From: Gemmatimonadota bacterium | Lineage (GTDB): Bacteria; Latescibacterota; UBA2968 | DNA: 62,769 bases | Direction of reading: 5' to 3' | NCBI GenBank assembly: GCA_026706845.1 | Contig: JAPOXY010000020.1 | Span: 1 to 62,769 of the forward strand | In this document: piece after piece, positions 26,186 to 35,989 of the stretch | How the letters are laid out: every line of letters begins with the position of its first letter | Position numbering within the stretch: position 1 is the first letter of the stretch | Made by a program: the position numbers and the translations under genes | The notes under the pieces: model-generated | Seen by the model: the letters and a program-made list of their open reading frames with translations, nothing else | Database searches by the model: none | What the model was told of the DNA's origin: nothing

Positions 26186-28204
26186 ATGCGCGTCATTATT
26201 TTATTTTTTATTCTGCTAATGCCTCTGTCGGCTCACAGTCGCCCGGTGGTCGCGGTTTTGCCTTTTGAAGAGGCGAATACCGATTGGCTCTCGGAGGGTA
26301 TGGCCTGGGGTTTGTCGGATAAGCTCCGCCGCGTGTCGGGGCTGCAAATGGTCGATTCCGATCGGCTGAATGCCGCTTTGTCTAAATATCAGACGCCTGT
26401 GCAGATTGGCCAGTCGGCAGGTGCGACACTGGTCCTGTACGGTGCCTGTCGGCTGCAGAGAGACCAGATCCAGATCTCTGCCCGCGTTTTGCGGGTTGAT
26501 ACCGATGATATTCTGGAACTGGGCGGGGTGGGAGGTCCGCTCGATTCCCTGTTTGCCCTGCAGGATAGCGTGGTTCGCCGCTTCCTGGACGGCGTTGATC
26601 TCAGTGCTACCGATATGGAATGGACGGCGATTCTTCGCAGACCCACCCGATCGGTTCGGGCTTATGCCCACTGGGTGCGCGCCCGGAGTATGCTGACTGG
26701 CGATGCCAAGGATCCGGATGTTGTGCGCGATCACCTCGACCGCGCCCTTGCCGAGGATGCCGATTATGCCGATGCCCACAGTCACCTGGGTTTGCTCTTT
26801 GTCGCGCAACGCCGGTTCAAAGAGGCACTCGGTGCATTGCAGACGGCGGTCCGCCTCAAGCCGGATGATCCGCTGACCCGCTACAATCTGGGAGTGACTT
26901 ATGCCAGTTTGGGGCAGCCCGATCGCGCGGCTATTGCGTTTCGGGACGCGATCCGCCTTAAACCCGATGATCCCATTACCCACTACAATCTGGGTATTCT
27001 ACACCATCTTCAGGGCAATCACGAGGCTGCTATTGCGCCTTTGCAGACGGCGGTTCGTCTCAAGCCGGATTTCGCGGTCGCCTATCTGACGCTGGGCATT
27101 GCCCTTGCCAATACGCAATCCCTCACCCGCGCAGAAGACGCGCTTAAAGAGGCTATTCGCCTGTCTCCCGAAAATGCCGATGCACACTACAATCTGGGTG
27201 TTGTCTATATCGAGATGGGGCATCGCGATCAGGCGACCGAAGTTTTAGAGCGAGCCATCTCGCACAATCCAGAGCACGCCGATGCCCATTTTAATTTGGG
27301 ACGCGCTTATGAAGCTCTGGGCCGCTATGATGAAGCGGTCGCTGCCTTCAAACAGGCGGCTCAATTCAATCCCGATTATGCGGATTTGCACTTTAATCTG
27401 GGCATTGCCCATACCGAGGCCGGGCGTTTTGAGGAGGCTATTCGCACTCTGCACACTGCCCGCCGGATCTATCCGCAAGATCCGCTCATCTATCACAATA
27501 TGGGTATTGCCTATCGAAATGCCGCGCGTTTTGAAGAGGCGGAAAATGCTTTTCGAGAAGCGCTGCGTCTCAATCCCCATCTGGCCGATATTCACCTGTC
27601 TCTGGGGAGTCTGCAACTGGATATGGGACGCTATGAGCAGGGCCTTTCATCCATTCGAGAGGCTGTGCGCCTGACGCCTAAAAATGCCGATGCTCACCGC
27701 TATCTGGGCGAGGCTCTGGCTTATTTGAAGCAGTATCCGGATGCGATTCAGGCTTTCCGAAAAGCCATTGCGCTTAAGGGCGACGATGGAGACGCACATC
27801 TCGGTCTGGGCATGGTCTATTTGCAGGCTGGGCAAAAAACCGCGGCTGTATCTGCTCTCAAAACGGGTCTTCAACTCAGTCCCGGACACCCCGATTCTCT
27901 GGCTATTGCCCGCGAGATCGCGCGGTTGCAGAAGCAGCCTGAGCAGGTCAGTACCTATCTGAACCGCGCCCGCGCTTTTGAGGATGCCGGGCTTTTGGAC
28001 GAAGCGATTAATTCCTACCGCAAAGCCGCCAGTCTCAGTCCCGAGAATGCCGATATTCAACACGCCCTGGGCATGGCTTGTCTGCGGGCGAATCGTCCGG
28101 AAGACGCGCTGCCCGCTTTTCGGAAGGTTCTCAGGCTTCGTCCGGATCATCCCGATGCAAATCTCATCCGTGATTTTATTCGCCGCATGGAAGAGGGACA
28201 ATGA
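26186..28204 (+). CDS. secreted TPR protein with TolB/FlgO-like N-terminal domain
   Basis: 672 residues with a signal peptide MRVIILFFILLMPLSAHS. Residues 19-140 resemble the TolB-N/FlgO-type domain (VAVLPFEEANTDWLSEGMAW, GATLVLYGACRLQRDQIQIS). The rest is about thirteen near-continuous TPRs of 34 residues (HYNLGVVYIEMGHRDQATEV, AHLGLGMVYLQAGQKTAAVS). A periplasmic or surface scaffold is likely. SD CAGGAG before the ATG; the stop overlaps the start of the CRTAC1 gene (ATGA), so the two proteins are made together and probably form a complex. A protein with TPR and CRTAC1 domains fused occurs at 31791-34163. Confidence 0.82.
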   Translation: MRVIILFFILLMPLSAHSRPVVAVLPFEEANTDWLSEGMAWGLSDKLRRVSGLQMVDSDRLNAALSKYQTPVQIGQSAGATLVLYGACRLQRDQIQISARVLRVDTDDILELGGVGGPLDSLFALQDSVVRRFLDGVDLSATDMEWTAILRRPTRSVRAYAHWVRARSMLTGDAKDPDVVRDHLDRALAEDADYADAHSHLGLLFVAQRRFKEALGALQTAVRLKPDDPLTRYNLGVTYASLGQPDRAAIAFRDAIRLKPDDPITHYNLGILHHLQGNHEAAIAPLQTAVRLKPDFAVAYLTLGIALANTQSLTRAEDALKEAIRLSPENADAHYNLGVVYIEMGHRDQATEVLERAISHNPEHADAHFNLGRAYEALGRYDEAVAAFKQAAQFNPDYADLHFNLGIAHTEAGRFEEAIRTLHTARRIYPQDPLIYHNMGIAYRNAARFEEAENAFREALRLNPHLADIHLSLGSLQLDMGRYEQGLSSIREAVRLTPKNADAHRYLGEALAYLKQYPDAIQAFRKAIALKGDDGDAHLGLGMVYLQAGQKTAAVSALKTGLQLSPGHPDSLAIAREIARLQKQPEQVSTYLNRARAFEDAGLLDEAINSYRKAASLSPENADIQHALGMACLRANRPEDALPAFRKVLRLRPDHPDANLIRDFIRRMEEGQ

Positions 28205-29817
28205 CCATGATTCGCGCCGCGTTGTTCCTGTTCCTGTTTTGTGTGCCCCATTTTGTTGCCGCTGATGCCATCCGTTTTACTGAAATGGCGGAGAAGGCGG
28301 GGATCCATTTTGTCCACAGTACCGGAGCCAGGGGCGGATGGCACTATATCGAGACGATGGGTTCCGGCTGTGCGCTTTTCGACGCGGATGGCGATGGGGA
28401 CCTGGATCTCTATCTTGTCAATGGTGCCAATCTGCCCGGGCAACCGGTTCAGGGTAACAATGCGCTGTATCGCAATGATACGGATAAAACGATTCGCCTG
28501 ACCGATATTACCGAATCTTCAGGTGCGCCCGGCCGGGGCTATGGCATGGGTTGCACTGTGGGCGATGCGGATAATGATGGAGATCTGGACCTCTATGTTA
28601 CCGGTTATCCCGAAAATATTCTGTATGTGAACAATGGCAACGCCGCCTTCAAAGACGCCTCCCGGCAGGCGAATGTAGCCGCAGGCGGATGGAGCGCGGG
28701 GGCGGCTTTTTTCGATTTTGAAGCCGATGGGGATCTGGATCTCTATGTGGTGCGCTATCTCACTTACGATCCCGCCCGAGAGCCGGTGTGTGAACGCAGT
28801 GGTGTGCGGACTTATTGCGCGCCGTATCGGTTTCGAGGTGCTCCCGATTTGTTGTATCTGAATAATGGTGACGGCACATTTGAAGATATTTCTCAGCGGG
28901 CTGGTATCGCCGATCCCCGGGGCAAGGGTCTGGGCGTGCTCACGCTGGATTACGACCGGGATGGCGATACCGATCTCTATATCGCCAATGATACGACGCC
29001 CAATTTTCTCTATCGAAATGATGGCGATCGCTTTACTGAGGTCGGCCACAAATCGGGTGTGAGCACAAGTGCTTCGGGTCGTCCACAGGCTGGCATGGGC
29101 GTGGATGCTGGCGATGTGGATGGCGATGGGCGCACGGATCTTATTGTTACCAATTTTTCCTATGAGTCAAATGCTTTTTATCACCACACAGAACAGGGTG
29201 TTTTTGCAGAGGCCAGTGCCCGCCTGGGTCTTGTGGGACCGAGTACTCTTCCCCTGGGTTTTGGCACACATCTCTTCGATGCGGATAGCGATGGCGATCT
29301 GGATCTTTTTGTCGCCAATGGTCATATTTTTCCCAATGTATCGGATTTTTCTTCTGCCGAGTCCTATCCTCAGACCGATCAGTTTTTCCGCTATACCGCA
29401 GGTGTTTTTGAAGACGTTTCCGAATCGGCGGGTTTCACATTGCCCGCTGTCAGCCGGGGTTCGGCACTGGGCGATATAGATGCCGATGGTGATCTGGATC
29501 TGGTTGTGCTCGTCGCCGATGCCCGTCCGCATCTCTATCGGAATGATACCCTACCTGTCCATCCATGGGTCATTGTCCAGTTAAAAAGCGTGAGTCGCAG
29601 TGCGATAGGTGCTCGCGTCACTCTTACTACAGGTGGGCGTACCCAATCTCGAGAGGTGCGAAGTCAATCCGGGTATCTCTCTTCAGGGGATCCGCGCCTC
29701 CACTTCGGTCTGGGCGATGCCGAACAGATTGACCGCCTCGATGTCTGGTGGCCCTCTGGGCGCACCCAAACTCTGAGCAATCTGTCTCCGAATCAGATTC
29801 TGGTCATTGAGGAATAG
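28201..29817 (+). CDS. secreted CRTAC1 family protein (FG-GAP repeats plus ASPIC/UnbV)
   Basis: 538 residues; a second ATG at 28207 is equally possible and better spaced from GAGGGA. A signal peptide (IRAALFLFLFCVPHFVAADA) precedes seven FG-GAP/VCBS calcium-binding blades with DADGDGDLDLYLVNGA-type loops, forming a propeller, and a C-terminal ASPIC/UnbV domain (SRSAIGARVTLTTGGRTQSR, RLHFGLGDAEQIDRLDVWWP). Such proteins are extracellular; the function of CRTAC1 homologues in bacteria is unknown. Translationally coupled to the TPR protein upstream and converging with the transporter-like gene at 29820. Confidence 0.87.
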   Translation: MTMIRAALFLFLFCVPHFVAADAIRFTEMAEKAGIHFVHSTGARGGWHYIETMGSGCALFDADGDGDLDLYLVNGANLPGQPVQGNNALYRNDTDKTIRLTDITESSGAPGRGYGMGCTVGDADNDGDLDLYVTGYPENILYVNNGNAAFKDASRQANVAAGGWSAGAAFFDFEADGDLDLYVVRYLTYDPAREPVCERSGVRTYCAPYRFRGAPDLLYLNNGDGTFEDISQRAGIADPRGKGLGVLTLDYDRDGDTDLYIANDTTPNFLYRNDGDRFTEVGHKSGVSTSASGRPQAGMGVDAGDVDGDGRTDLIVTNFSYESNAFYHHTEQGVFAEASARLGLVGPSTLPLGFGTHLFDADSDGDLDLFVANGHIFPNVSDFSSAESYPQTDQFFRYTAGVFEDVSESAGFTLPAVSRGSALGDIDADGDLDLVVLVADARPHLYRNDTLPVHPWVIVQLKSVSRSAIGARVTLTTGGRTQSREVRSQSGYLSSGDPRLHFGLGDAEQIDRLDVWWPSGRTQTLSNLSPNQILVIEE

Positions 29818-29819
29818 GC

Positions 29820-31787
29820 TTACCATCCGTGTACAAAGTGTCCACTTCCGGGAAACCAGATCGCATCTACGACACTCGATACGCCCACGCCCAACAGGTA
29901 CCCCACTACTATTCCATAGGAAAATGGCATCGATCGCCGGTAAAGTCCTACGCCTCCAAATTTGAGGGTCAGGGCCTTAACGAGCCATACGAGAAAGATA
30001 GCGAATCCGTACGTATGACTCGGGAAGGCGAGTCCCACGGGGTGAATCGGCCAGGAAGCGAACCGGGTATTCAGCAATGTCAGCAGGCCCGCTTCTCCGA
30101 CTCCGAATAGCCAGACCAGCAGTTTTTGAAAGTCAAAATATGTGGGTTCTGTCCCCTCAATTATGCCTACCTGCCTCAGCATTACGGTCCAATCGTACAT
30201 ATAGGCTGCGTTTAGGCCGCCCTCCGTATAACACAAATAAAGCTGGGCACCGCAGGCTATGGCATAGGCGGCGAGCAGAGAGATAGGCAGAGCACATACC
30301 ACCAGAAAACGGCGCTTCAGGGCTTGTTGCAATAGTCGAAAAAAATGTGGAATGGCCGGTATCGATAGCATTCGACCCGAATGCGCAGCCAATCCGCCGC
30401 GGTTTAACACCATTATCCCCGTCAGATCGGAGGGAGAAAAATTGGCTGTTCCCAGAAGCGTCTTTAGTATCGGTCCTCCTTTCTGCCCCTGGGGTGATAG
30501 AAATACGAATCCCGTGGCTGCCGCGTATTTGGTCACGCCAAAGTAGATCACGAAAAACAGTGAAAGCTGTAGCAGTGCCGCGATGGGTCGCATGTCCAGA
30601 GATATCATCCAGCCCGTGAGAAATGCAAATGCCGCGCTGAATCCCAGCCAGGCCGTGCGGTAGGTCACGGGCGTTCCATCGTCTTTGCTCCGGTCGTCTG
30701 ATAATGCCTTTTGCAGGGTTTCTTTTAGATGTCCGCGGGCCACCCAGACCGACCAGATCACGAGAAATACCAGTGCGCCGTGCGCCTCCAGCATCCGAAT
30801 TTCTCCCGAAGTTGCTGCCTGTCCCTGCATGCCCACTGTAAATCCCGTTCGATCCATCAGTGCTTGTTTGAAAATATTGAGCACAAAAAAGGTCCACACG
30901 CTCAGCAGTATATTTAGCGGACACAGGTAGGCCAGTCCCATCAAAAGGGGCTGAATCCTCAGGTATAAGGTCGGAAAATCGCGCCCGATATGCACGGCTT
31001 TGGTCAAGTAGTGATCGTAGATCCCGATGCGCGGAATTGTGAGAATAAAATACCCGGCAATATTCCAGAAAATTACGCCGGCTGTACACGCAAAACCCAT
31101 CCAGAAAACGGGCGTTCGGAACACGATGGGCAATCGGTGTGCGGGTTCTTCCCGGAGCAGTTCCAGGGGCATTGTCGCCAGGGGAAATGTCAGCCGTTCA
31201 CGTTCCACCCACTGTTTGTAAAACAACACACTTGCAAAAAAGCCAGCCATTACCAGTGCTACAGTTCCGGCAAACCACCAGAACAGCGGGGTTAGCCAGT
31301 TGCGCCACGGGATGGATTCCTCTGATCCCAGTCCTACGTACAGCTTTTCTACCACCATATCTCCCGGTTCAAAAAACAGCCAGCGGGGCATATAGGCTCC
31401 TACGACCTCCCAGAATCGGTTTTCCGGTGAAGAAAAAGCGGATGGTGCTGAAATATCTGTGATCAAGTACCCGGCCCAGCCCACTGCCGGTGCGGTGCCC
31501 ACCATCCAGACCATTCCAAAAATCACCATTACCTCTGTGCGCGACAGGGCAAAGCGAGGCAAAATTAACTTTAAAAATGTGTTGATTCCCACCCACAATA
31601 CCAGGGGCAGCAACGCGGTGACGGGCACGAAGCTTTTCATCAGATTTCGCCCGAAGTAGGTCGCGTACAAACACATGCCCGCAATTGTGATCAGCCCCAG
31701 TACAAAAGCCCGAATGGTGAGCGATTCAGATGCTGTTGATGCTTTTCTTTCAGGTTCCGGTGCCGAAGCCATGTTCGCAAACCCCAT
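29820..31787 (-). CDS. large polytopic membrane protein, DUF6785/DUF6784 type
   Basis: 655 residues with roughly fourteen hydrophobic segments. It starts at the ATG at 31787 (or 31772). The sequence recalls the DUF6785/DUF6784 family found in Planctomycetes-Verrucomicrobia and FCB bacteria, which have an overall shape like OPT oligopeptide transporters (GINTFLKLILPRFALSRTEV, YKQWVERERLTFPLATMPLE). I know of no assigned function. Its start lies four bases from the stop of the TPR-CRTAC1 lipoprotein, so it is the last gene of a coupled five-gene operon. It may transport the molecule handled by the upstream proteins; this is inference. Confidence 0.72.
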   Translation of the reverse strand: MGFANMASAPEPERKASTASESLTIRAFVLGLITIAGMCLYATYFGRNLMKSFVPVTALLPLVLWVGINTFLKLILPRFALSRTEVMVIFGMVWMVGTAPAVGWAGYLITDISAPSAFSSPENRFWEVVGAYMPRWLFFEPGDMVVEKLYVGLGSEESIPWRNWLTPLFWWFAGTVALVMAGFFASVLFYKQWVERERLTFPLATMPLELLREEPAHRLPIVFRTPVFWMGFACTAGVIFWNIAGYFILTIPRIGIYDHYLTKAVHIGRDFPTLYLRIQPLLMGLAYLCPLNILLSVWTFFVLNIFKQALMDRTGFTVGMQGQAATSGEIRMLEAHGALVFLVIWSVWVARGHLKETLQKALSDDRSKDDGTPVTYRTAWLGFSAAFAFLTGWMISLDMRPIAALLQLSLFFVIYFGVTKYAAATGFVFLSPQGQKGGPILKTLLGTANFSPSDLTGIMVLNRGGLAAHSGRMLSIPAIPHFFRLLQQALKRRFLVVCALPISLLAAYAIACGAQLYLCYTEGGLNAAYMYDWTVMLRQVGIIEGTEPTYFDFQKLLVWLFGVGEAGLLTLLNTRFASWPIHPVGLAFPSHTYGFAIFLVWLVKALTLKFGGVGLYRRSMPFSYGIVVGYLLGVGVSSVVDAIWFPGSGHFVHGW

Positions 31788-31790
31788 CTC

Positions 31791-34163
31791 TCAGGGTATG
31801 GGTTCTGTAATATTCACAATTTGTCCTGTGGACAGGTTTTCTACGATCTGCACTGTTCCGCTGGGCCAGATTACTTTTAGGCGCGTTGCGCGGTCGGCTT
31901 CTCCCAGTCCAAAATGGATCGCATAGGGATCGGTTGACCCGAATCCGACACTTCCGGGAACCTCCCGGAACAGGGTGCGGTTTCCGACTGTCAGGCGCAA
32001 TTTTGCGCCTATGCCTGATCGGTTGCTTTGACGTCCCTGGAGTGTGACCTGTAACCAGCGATTCTGATTTTCCGACTCGTTGCGGTAAAGCGCGTTTTCG
32101 AATAGGTCCCCGTGGTACCATCCGCCTTGTGGGGCGTACACATCCAGGTCGCCATCTGCGTCGTAATCGGCAAATGTGATGCCGTGTCCTTTGCCCAGGT
32201 GTCCCATTCCCGCGTATTCGGTCAGGTCGGTGAATGTCCCGTTTCCATTGTTGCGATAAAACCGGTTTGGTTCCAGCCGTCCCAGGTCCGGATCACCCGT
32301 CCCGAAGTACACGTCCAGGTACCCGTCGTTATCTATATCTCCCACATTGCCGCCCATCACGCCGTGGGCATAGATAAATCCCGCTTCGTAGGATATATCT
32401 GTGAAGCGCCAGCCTTCGGCCTGGCCCTCGTTGCGGTATAGCTTGGGCGTTGGATAGGCCGGGTCGGTGGGCGCAGTATAGCTGATTCGCTGTCCCTCTA
32501 AGCTCTCTTTGAATCCGGCAAGGCAGGTGGTCAGGATGTCCAGATCGCCGTCGTTGTCGTAGTCGAAGAAGAACGATACATAGCCTCGAAGTGTGCCGCT
32601 TCCGGCGACGTTGGAGGCTTGGGCCACATCGACAAATGTGCCGTCGCCGCGATTTCGATACAGGGCATTGGGCGTCTCAAAGCCGGTTGTAAAGAGGTCC
32701 AGGTCTCCGTCGTTGTCGTAATCGCCAAAGGCTGCGCCCACTGTGCCCAGGTCAAAATGAAGGCCCGCTTCGTTTGTGGTTTCGACAAATGTTCCGTTTC
32801 CATTGTTGCGGTAGTGCGCATTTGAGGAGCCGTCTCCGGCAATGCCATTTGCTATAAATAAATCCAGGTCGCCATCGTTGTCCGTATCGCCCCACAGGGA
32901 GACAAATCCCGATCCCCCATCATTTGTGCCCGAAGATGCGGATATATCGGTGAATTGGCCGCCGTCATTGCGGTAGAGCGCGTTTGGCCCAGGGCCAGAC
33001 CACCCGCTGCGGGCGATGTAGAGGTCCAGGTCGCCGTCGTTGTCGTAATCCACGAGATTTCCCGAAAATCCCGAATCCACGTCTTTCAGGCCGATCTGGT
33101 TGCTGATATCCACAAATCGCGTTCCGTCATTGCGGTAAAATGCGAGGTATGTGTCGCATCCCTGCGCCAGCAGATCCAGGTCGCCGTCGCCGTCGATATC
33201 TCCCCAGGCACTCGGTCCGGCTCCGTCCAATTTGGCTACGCCCAGGTCGCGGGCCACATCTGTAAAGCGCACGAGCGTGTCTGTGGATTCGGGGCGCTGG
33301 TCAAAGCGATAATAGGACCACAACGACCAGGGATAACCGCCGAGTTTGTCATAGGCTTGTTTCAAATTCCACTGGGTGCGGAAAAACCATTCGTCTGTTT
33401 CGGGCAGGGCGCGCAACAAATTTAAGAATGTTTCGGCTGATTTTCGATAATGTCCCGCGCGGTAATAGGCTACGCCCAGCCGATCCGGTACGCGCAGGTC
33501 CAGGCGGTCTTTTTGCATTTGCATCGCTACTTTCAAGCGTTCAATTGCCGCTTCGTAATCTCCCATTCTCAGAAGGGCGAGGCCAGCCAGATAGCGCGCT
33601 TCTGCATCGTTTATGGCGTTGTCGGATAATTTATCGGCGTGGTGAAATGCGCGTTCCAGCAAGATGCGGGAGTCGTTCAGGGGCAGGATCTGTCCGCTAC
33701 TTCCCATTTTTTGATTTTCAAACCAGATGGTTTCCCCGCCCAGCAACCAGATGACGTATTCTTTTCGCACGTCCAGCATGAGGGGTTGTCTCGCAAGGGC
33801 CGCTTCAAATTGTGCTGCTGCGCGGGCGGGTTCCCGCTGTGATCGGTAAAGCCGCGCGAGCCAGGTTCGCGCTTCAACTGCATCCGGATTGCGAGCTACT
33901 GCTCGCTCAAATGCGGTTATCGCTTCGGAGCGGTTTTGGATTGCGAGTACTTTGCCCAGGTGAAGATAGGCCGCGCTTTGTGTGGAGTCGATTTGAATAC
34001 ATCGGCGGAACTCGGCTTCAGCCGCTTCGTACTGCGCCCGCCGCATGCTTTCTATTCCCTGCTGGAGATGCGTAGTATAATCCATCCGCATGCCCGGAGA
34101 AGGTGTTTTTTGCTCACCGCATCCGATTGACAGGGCAATTAGCGCCAGAAGGAGTACAATCAT
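31791..34163 (-). CDS. TPR-CRTAC1 fusion lipoprotein
   Basis: 790 residues from the ATG at 34163, one base after the ATPase stop. MIVLLLALIALSIGCGEQ is a lipoprotein signal with lipobox SIGC. Residues 30-260 hold TPRs; about 290-660 hold seven FG-GAP blades (DIDGDGDLDLLAQGCD, DYDNDGDLDLFTTGFE); the C-terminus is an ASPIC/UnbV domain (RSGIGAKLRLTVGNRTLFRE, AIHFGLGEADRATRLKVIWP). It corresponds in one chain to the separate TPR and CRTAC1 genes at 26186-29817. The blade-encoding DNA repeats the same GTCGCCGTCGTTGTCGTA core several times between 32530 and 33050. Confidence 0.87.
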   Translation of the reverse strand: MIVLLLALIALSIGCGEQKTPSPGMRMDYTTHLQQGIESMRRAQYEAAEAEFRRCIQIDSTQSAAYLHLGKVLAIQNRSEAITAFERAVARNPDAVEARTWLARLYRSQREPARAAAQFEAALARQPLMLDVRKEYVIWLLGGETIWFENQKMGSSGQILPLNDSRILLERAFHHADKLSDNAINDAEARYLAGLALLRMGDYEAAIERLKVAMQMQKDRLDLRVPDRLGVAYYRAGHYRKSAETFLNLLRALPETDEWFFRTQWNLKQAYDKLGGYPWSLWSYYRFDQRPESTDTLVRFTDVARDLGVAKLDGAGPSAWGDIDGDGDLDLLAQGCDTYLAFYRNDGTRFVDISNQIGLKDVDSGFSGNLVDYDNDGDLDLYIARSGWSGPGPNALYRNDGGQFTDISASSGTNDGGSGFVSLWGDTDNDGDLDLFIANGIAGDGSSNAHYRNNGNGTFVETTNEAGLHFDLGTVGAAFGDYDNDGDLDLFTTGFETPNALYRNRGDGTFVDVAQASNVAGSGTLRGYVSFFFDYDNDGDLDILTTCLAGFKESLEGQRISYTAPTDPAYPTPKLYRNEGQAEGWRFTDISYEAGFIYAHGVMGGNVGDIDNDGYLDVYFGTGDPDLGRLEPNRFYRNNGNGTFTDLTEYAGMGHLGKGHGITFADYDADGDLDVYAPQGGWYHGDLFENALYRNESENQNRWLQVTLQGRQSNRSGIGAKLRLTVGNRTLFREVPGSVGFGSTDPYAIHFGLGEADRATRLKVIWPSGTVQIVENLSTGQIVNITEPIP

Positions 34164-34164
34164 G

Positions 34165-34818
34165 TCAGACCACCCGTCCATCTACGAGTTTTATCTGTCG
34201 ATCTGCTCGATTTGCCAGATCCTGGTTGTGCGTGGATAGCACGATTGTCAATTGGTTCATATTTCGCAATAATGCCACAATCTCATTTCCTCGTTTTGAA
34301 TCCAGGTTACCAGTCGGTTCGTCTGCGAGCAAGATCTCGGGGTTGTTTACGAGTGCGCGTGCAATGGCTACCCGTTGCTGTTCGCCCCCCGATAGTTCGC
34401 GGGGCAGGTGATCTGATCGGTGTTGCAAATCCACGCGCGCCAGCAAGTCCCTTATCCGGTCGCGTTGATGTAGGGCGCGGGAAAAGAGGAGGGGGAGTGC
34501 CACATTTTCTTCGACGGTCAATGTGGGTACCAGGCAATAGTCTTGAAATACGAATCCCACGTGTTGTCGTCGCATGGTTTCCAGGTCTTTGCCGCGCAAA
34601 GCGCATACATCTCGACCCAGCAATTTCAAGAGGCCCGATGTGGGGCGGTCCAGACACCCCAGAAGATTCAACAGGGTTGTTTTTCCCGCGCCCGACGCGC
34701 CTGTGATGGCTACAAATTCGCCGGGTTCTACGATTAGATCTACACCGGATAACGCTGCGATTTCTTCGGCTGAACGGCGGTATATCCGCGTGAGTCTCTG
34801 TGCGAGAATAGCCGACAT
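34165..34818 (-). CDS. ABC transporter ATP-binding protein (LolD/MacB type)
   Basis: 217 residues from the ATG at 34818, one base after the permease stop (TAAAATG). Walker A GASGAGKTT, Q-loop FQDYCLVPTLT, signature LSGGEQQRVA, Walker B ILLADEPTGNLD and the H-loop STHN are all present. The LADEPTGNLDS wording is typical of the LolD/MacB/FtsE group that power FtsX-type permeases. With the permease it would form a mechanotransmission-type ABC complex; no MacA-type adaptor gene is in the operon. Confidence 0.9.
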   Translation of the reverse strand: MSAILAQRLTRIYRRSAEEIAALSGVDLIVEPGEFVAITGASGAGKTTLLNLLGCLDRPTSGLLKLLGRDVCALRGKDLETMRRQHVGFVFQDYCLVPTLTVEENVALPLLFSRALHQRDRIRDLLARVDLQHRSDHLPRELSGGEQQRVAIARALVNNPEILLADEPTGNLDSKRGNEIVALLRNMNQLTIVLSTHNQDLANRADRQIKLVDGRVV

Positions 34819-34819
34819 T

Positions 34820-35989
34820 TTAGCGCATCCACGCAATGGGATGCAGGCGGGAAGCCCGCCACCCCGGTATGATTCCAGCCAGTATGCCCATGCCGACTGC
34901 CATTGAGATCCCGCCGATTAGTAGTATGCCATCAATTTGCACCAGTACGCCTGAGGGAGCAAATGGCAGGATCGCGCGTACGGCTTCAGATGCCAGGCGG
35001 CTGCCCAGGACCGCTATTCCACCACCTGCGATTCCGCCTATGGTGCAGATTGTCAGTGCCTCTGCACAGATCAATGCAAATACGTCGCCCCGGGATGCGC
35101 CAATTGCTCGCATTACGCCGATTTCTCGAGTCCGTTCAAAGACCGCGATTAGCATGGTATTCATTACGCCGAGTACTGCAATTGCCACGGCTACGATGGC
35201 GACTGTTCCGATGAAAAACCGCGCCGTGCCCAGGAGGTCGAGAAGGGTTCGCTGGACCTGCGCCATGGTGATAACCTGTACCGAGGGTATTTCGAATACG
35301 CGTTCCGAAAATTCGTCTATTCTGGACAGGTCTTTTAATTTTACGCCGATGCCTGTGAGTTTCTCTTTTTTGTCGAAGAGGTGCTGCGCTACCCCGAGTG
35401 GGACGAAGATGGTGCCGTCGTCCTGCGTTCCACTGCGGTCAAAAACCCCGCGTACGCGGAATGTTTGTCCCAGTCCTTTGAGCGGAAAGTCGTCCCCGAT
35501 GTTTTTCCGATAATACGCCGCTACGCTGTAGCCCAGTATTACCTCGTCGGTCGCGCCTTCGTTGAACCACTCGCCCCGCTGGAAGGTCAGCCAGGGTTTC
35601 ATTTCCAGAAAGCTGTCTTCTATTCCCGTTATCAGGGAAAATCCCTCCCGGTGTACGGGGAGCGATCCGAGGAATAACCGCGTTGTGGTCGCCACATCGG
35701 CGTCTCGAAGAATTTCCCGGTGGATGGCTTCATCCATGTACATTGGTATTACCCCACCCTGCATCAGCAGGGTCGCGGCTTCGTAGGGGCATCCTTTTGA
35801 GGTGACCAGTACGTGATAGCCCAGGCGGTCAATGCTGTGGATGAGGGATGTGCGGTATCCGATTCCCAGACCCAGGAGACTGACCAGGACGCAGACGGAT
35901 AGGGCCACGCCGCTTATGGTTAGAGCACTTCGCGTGCGGTGTCGGCGCAGTTCTTTCAGGACGACGCTTATAAATTGAAAAATGACCAA
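34820..35989 (-). CDS. FtsX-type ABC transporter permease (MacB/LolC-like)
   Basis: 389 residues: a first helix (SALTISGVALSVCVLVSLLG), a long periplasmic MacB_PCD domain (about 45-260), then three C-terminal helices with GVMNTMLIAVFERTREIGVM and RAIGASRGDVFALICAEAL, the classic FtsX signature. It overlaps the lipoprotein gene upstream by 22 bases and the ATPase follows after one base, so all are co-translated. The presence of two lipoproteins in the same operon suggests a role in lipoprotein export or envelope remodelling, by inference. Confidence 0.88.
   Translation of the reverse strand: MVIFQFISVVLKELRRHRTRSALTISGVALSVCVLVSLLGLGIGYRTSLIHSIDRLGYHVLVTSKGCPYEAATLLMQGGVIPMYMDEAIHREILRDADVATTTRLFLGSLPVHREGFSLITGIEDSFLEMKPWLTFQRGEWFNEGATDEVILGYSVAAYYRKNIGDDFPLKGLGQTFRVRGVFDRSGTQDDGTIFVPLGVAQHLFDKKEKLTGIGVKLKDLSRIDEFSERVFEIPSVQVITMAQVQRTLLDLLGTARFFIGTVAIVAVAIAVLGVMNTMLIAVFERTREIGVMRAIGASRGDVFALICAEALTICTIGGIAGGGIAVLGSRLASEAVRAILPFAPSGVLVQIDGILLIGGISMAVGMGILAGIIPGWRASRLHPIAWMR

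Noticed and set aside
32530-33050. Short direct repeats (GTCGCCGTCGTTGTCGTA cores)
   Set aside because: They are the coding copies of FG-GAP calcium loops, not a separate repeat element or CRISPR array.
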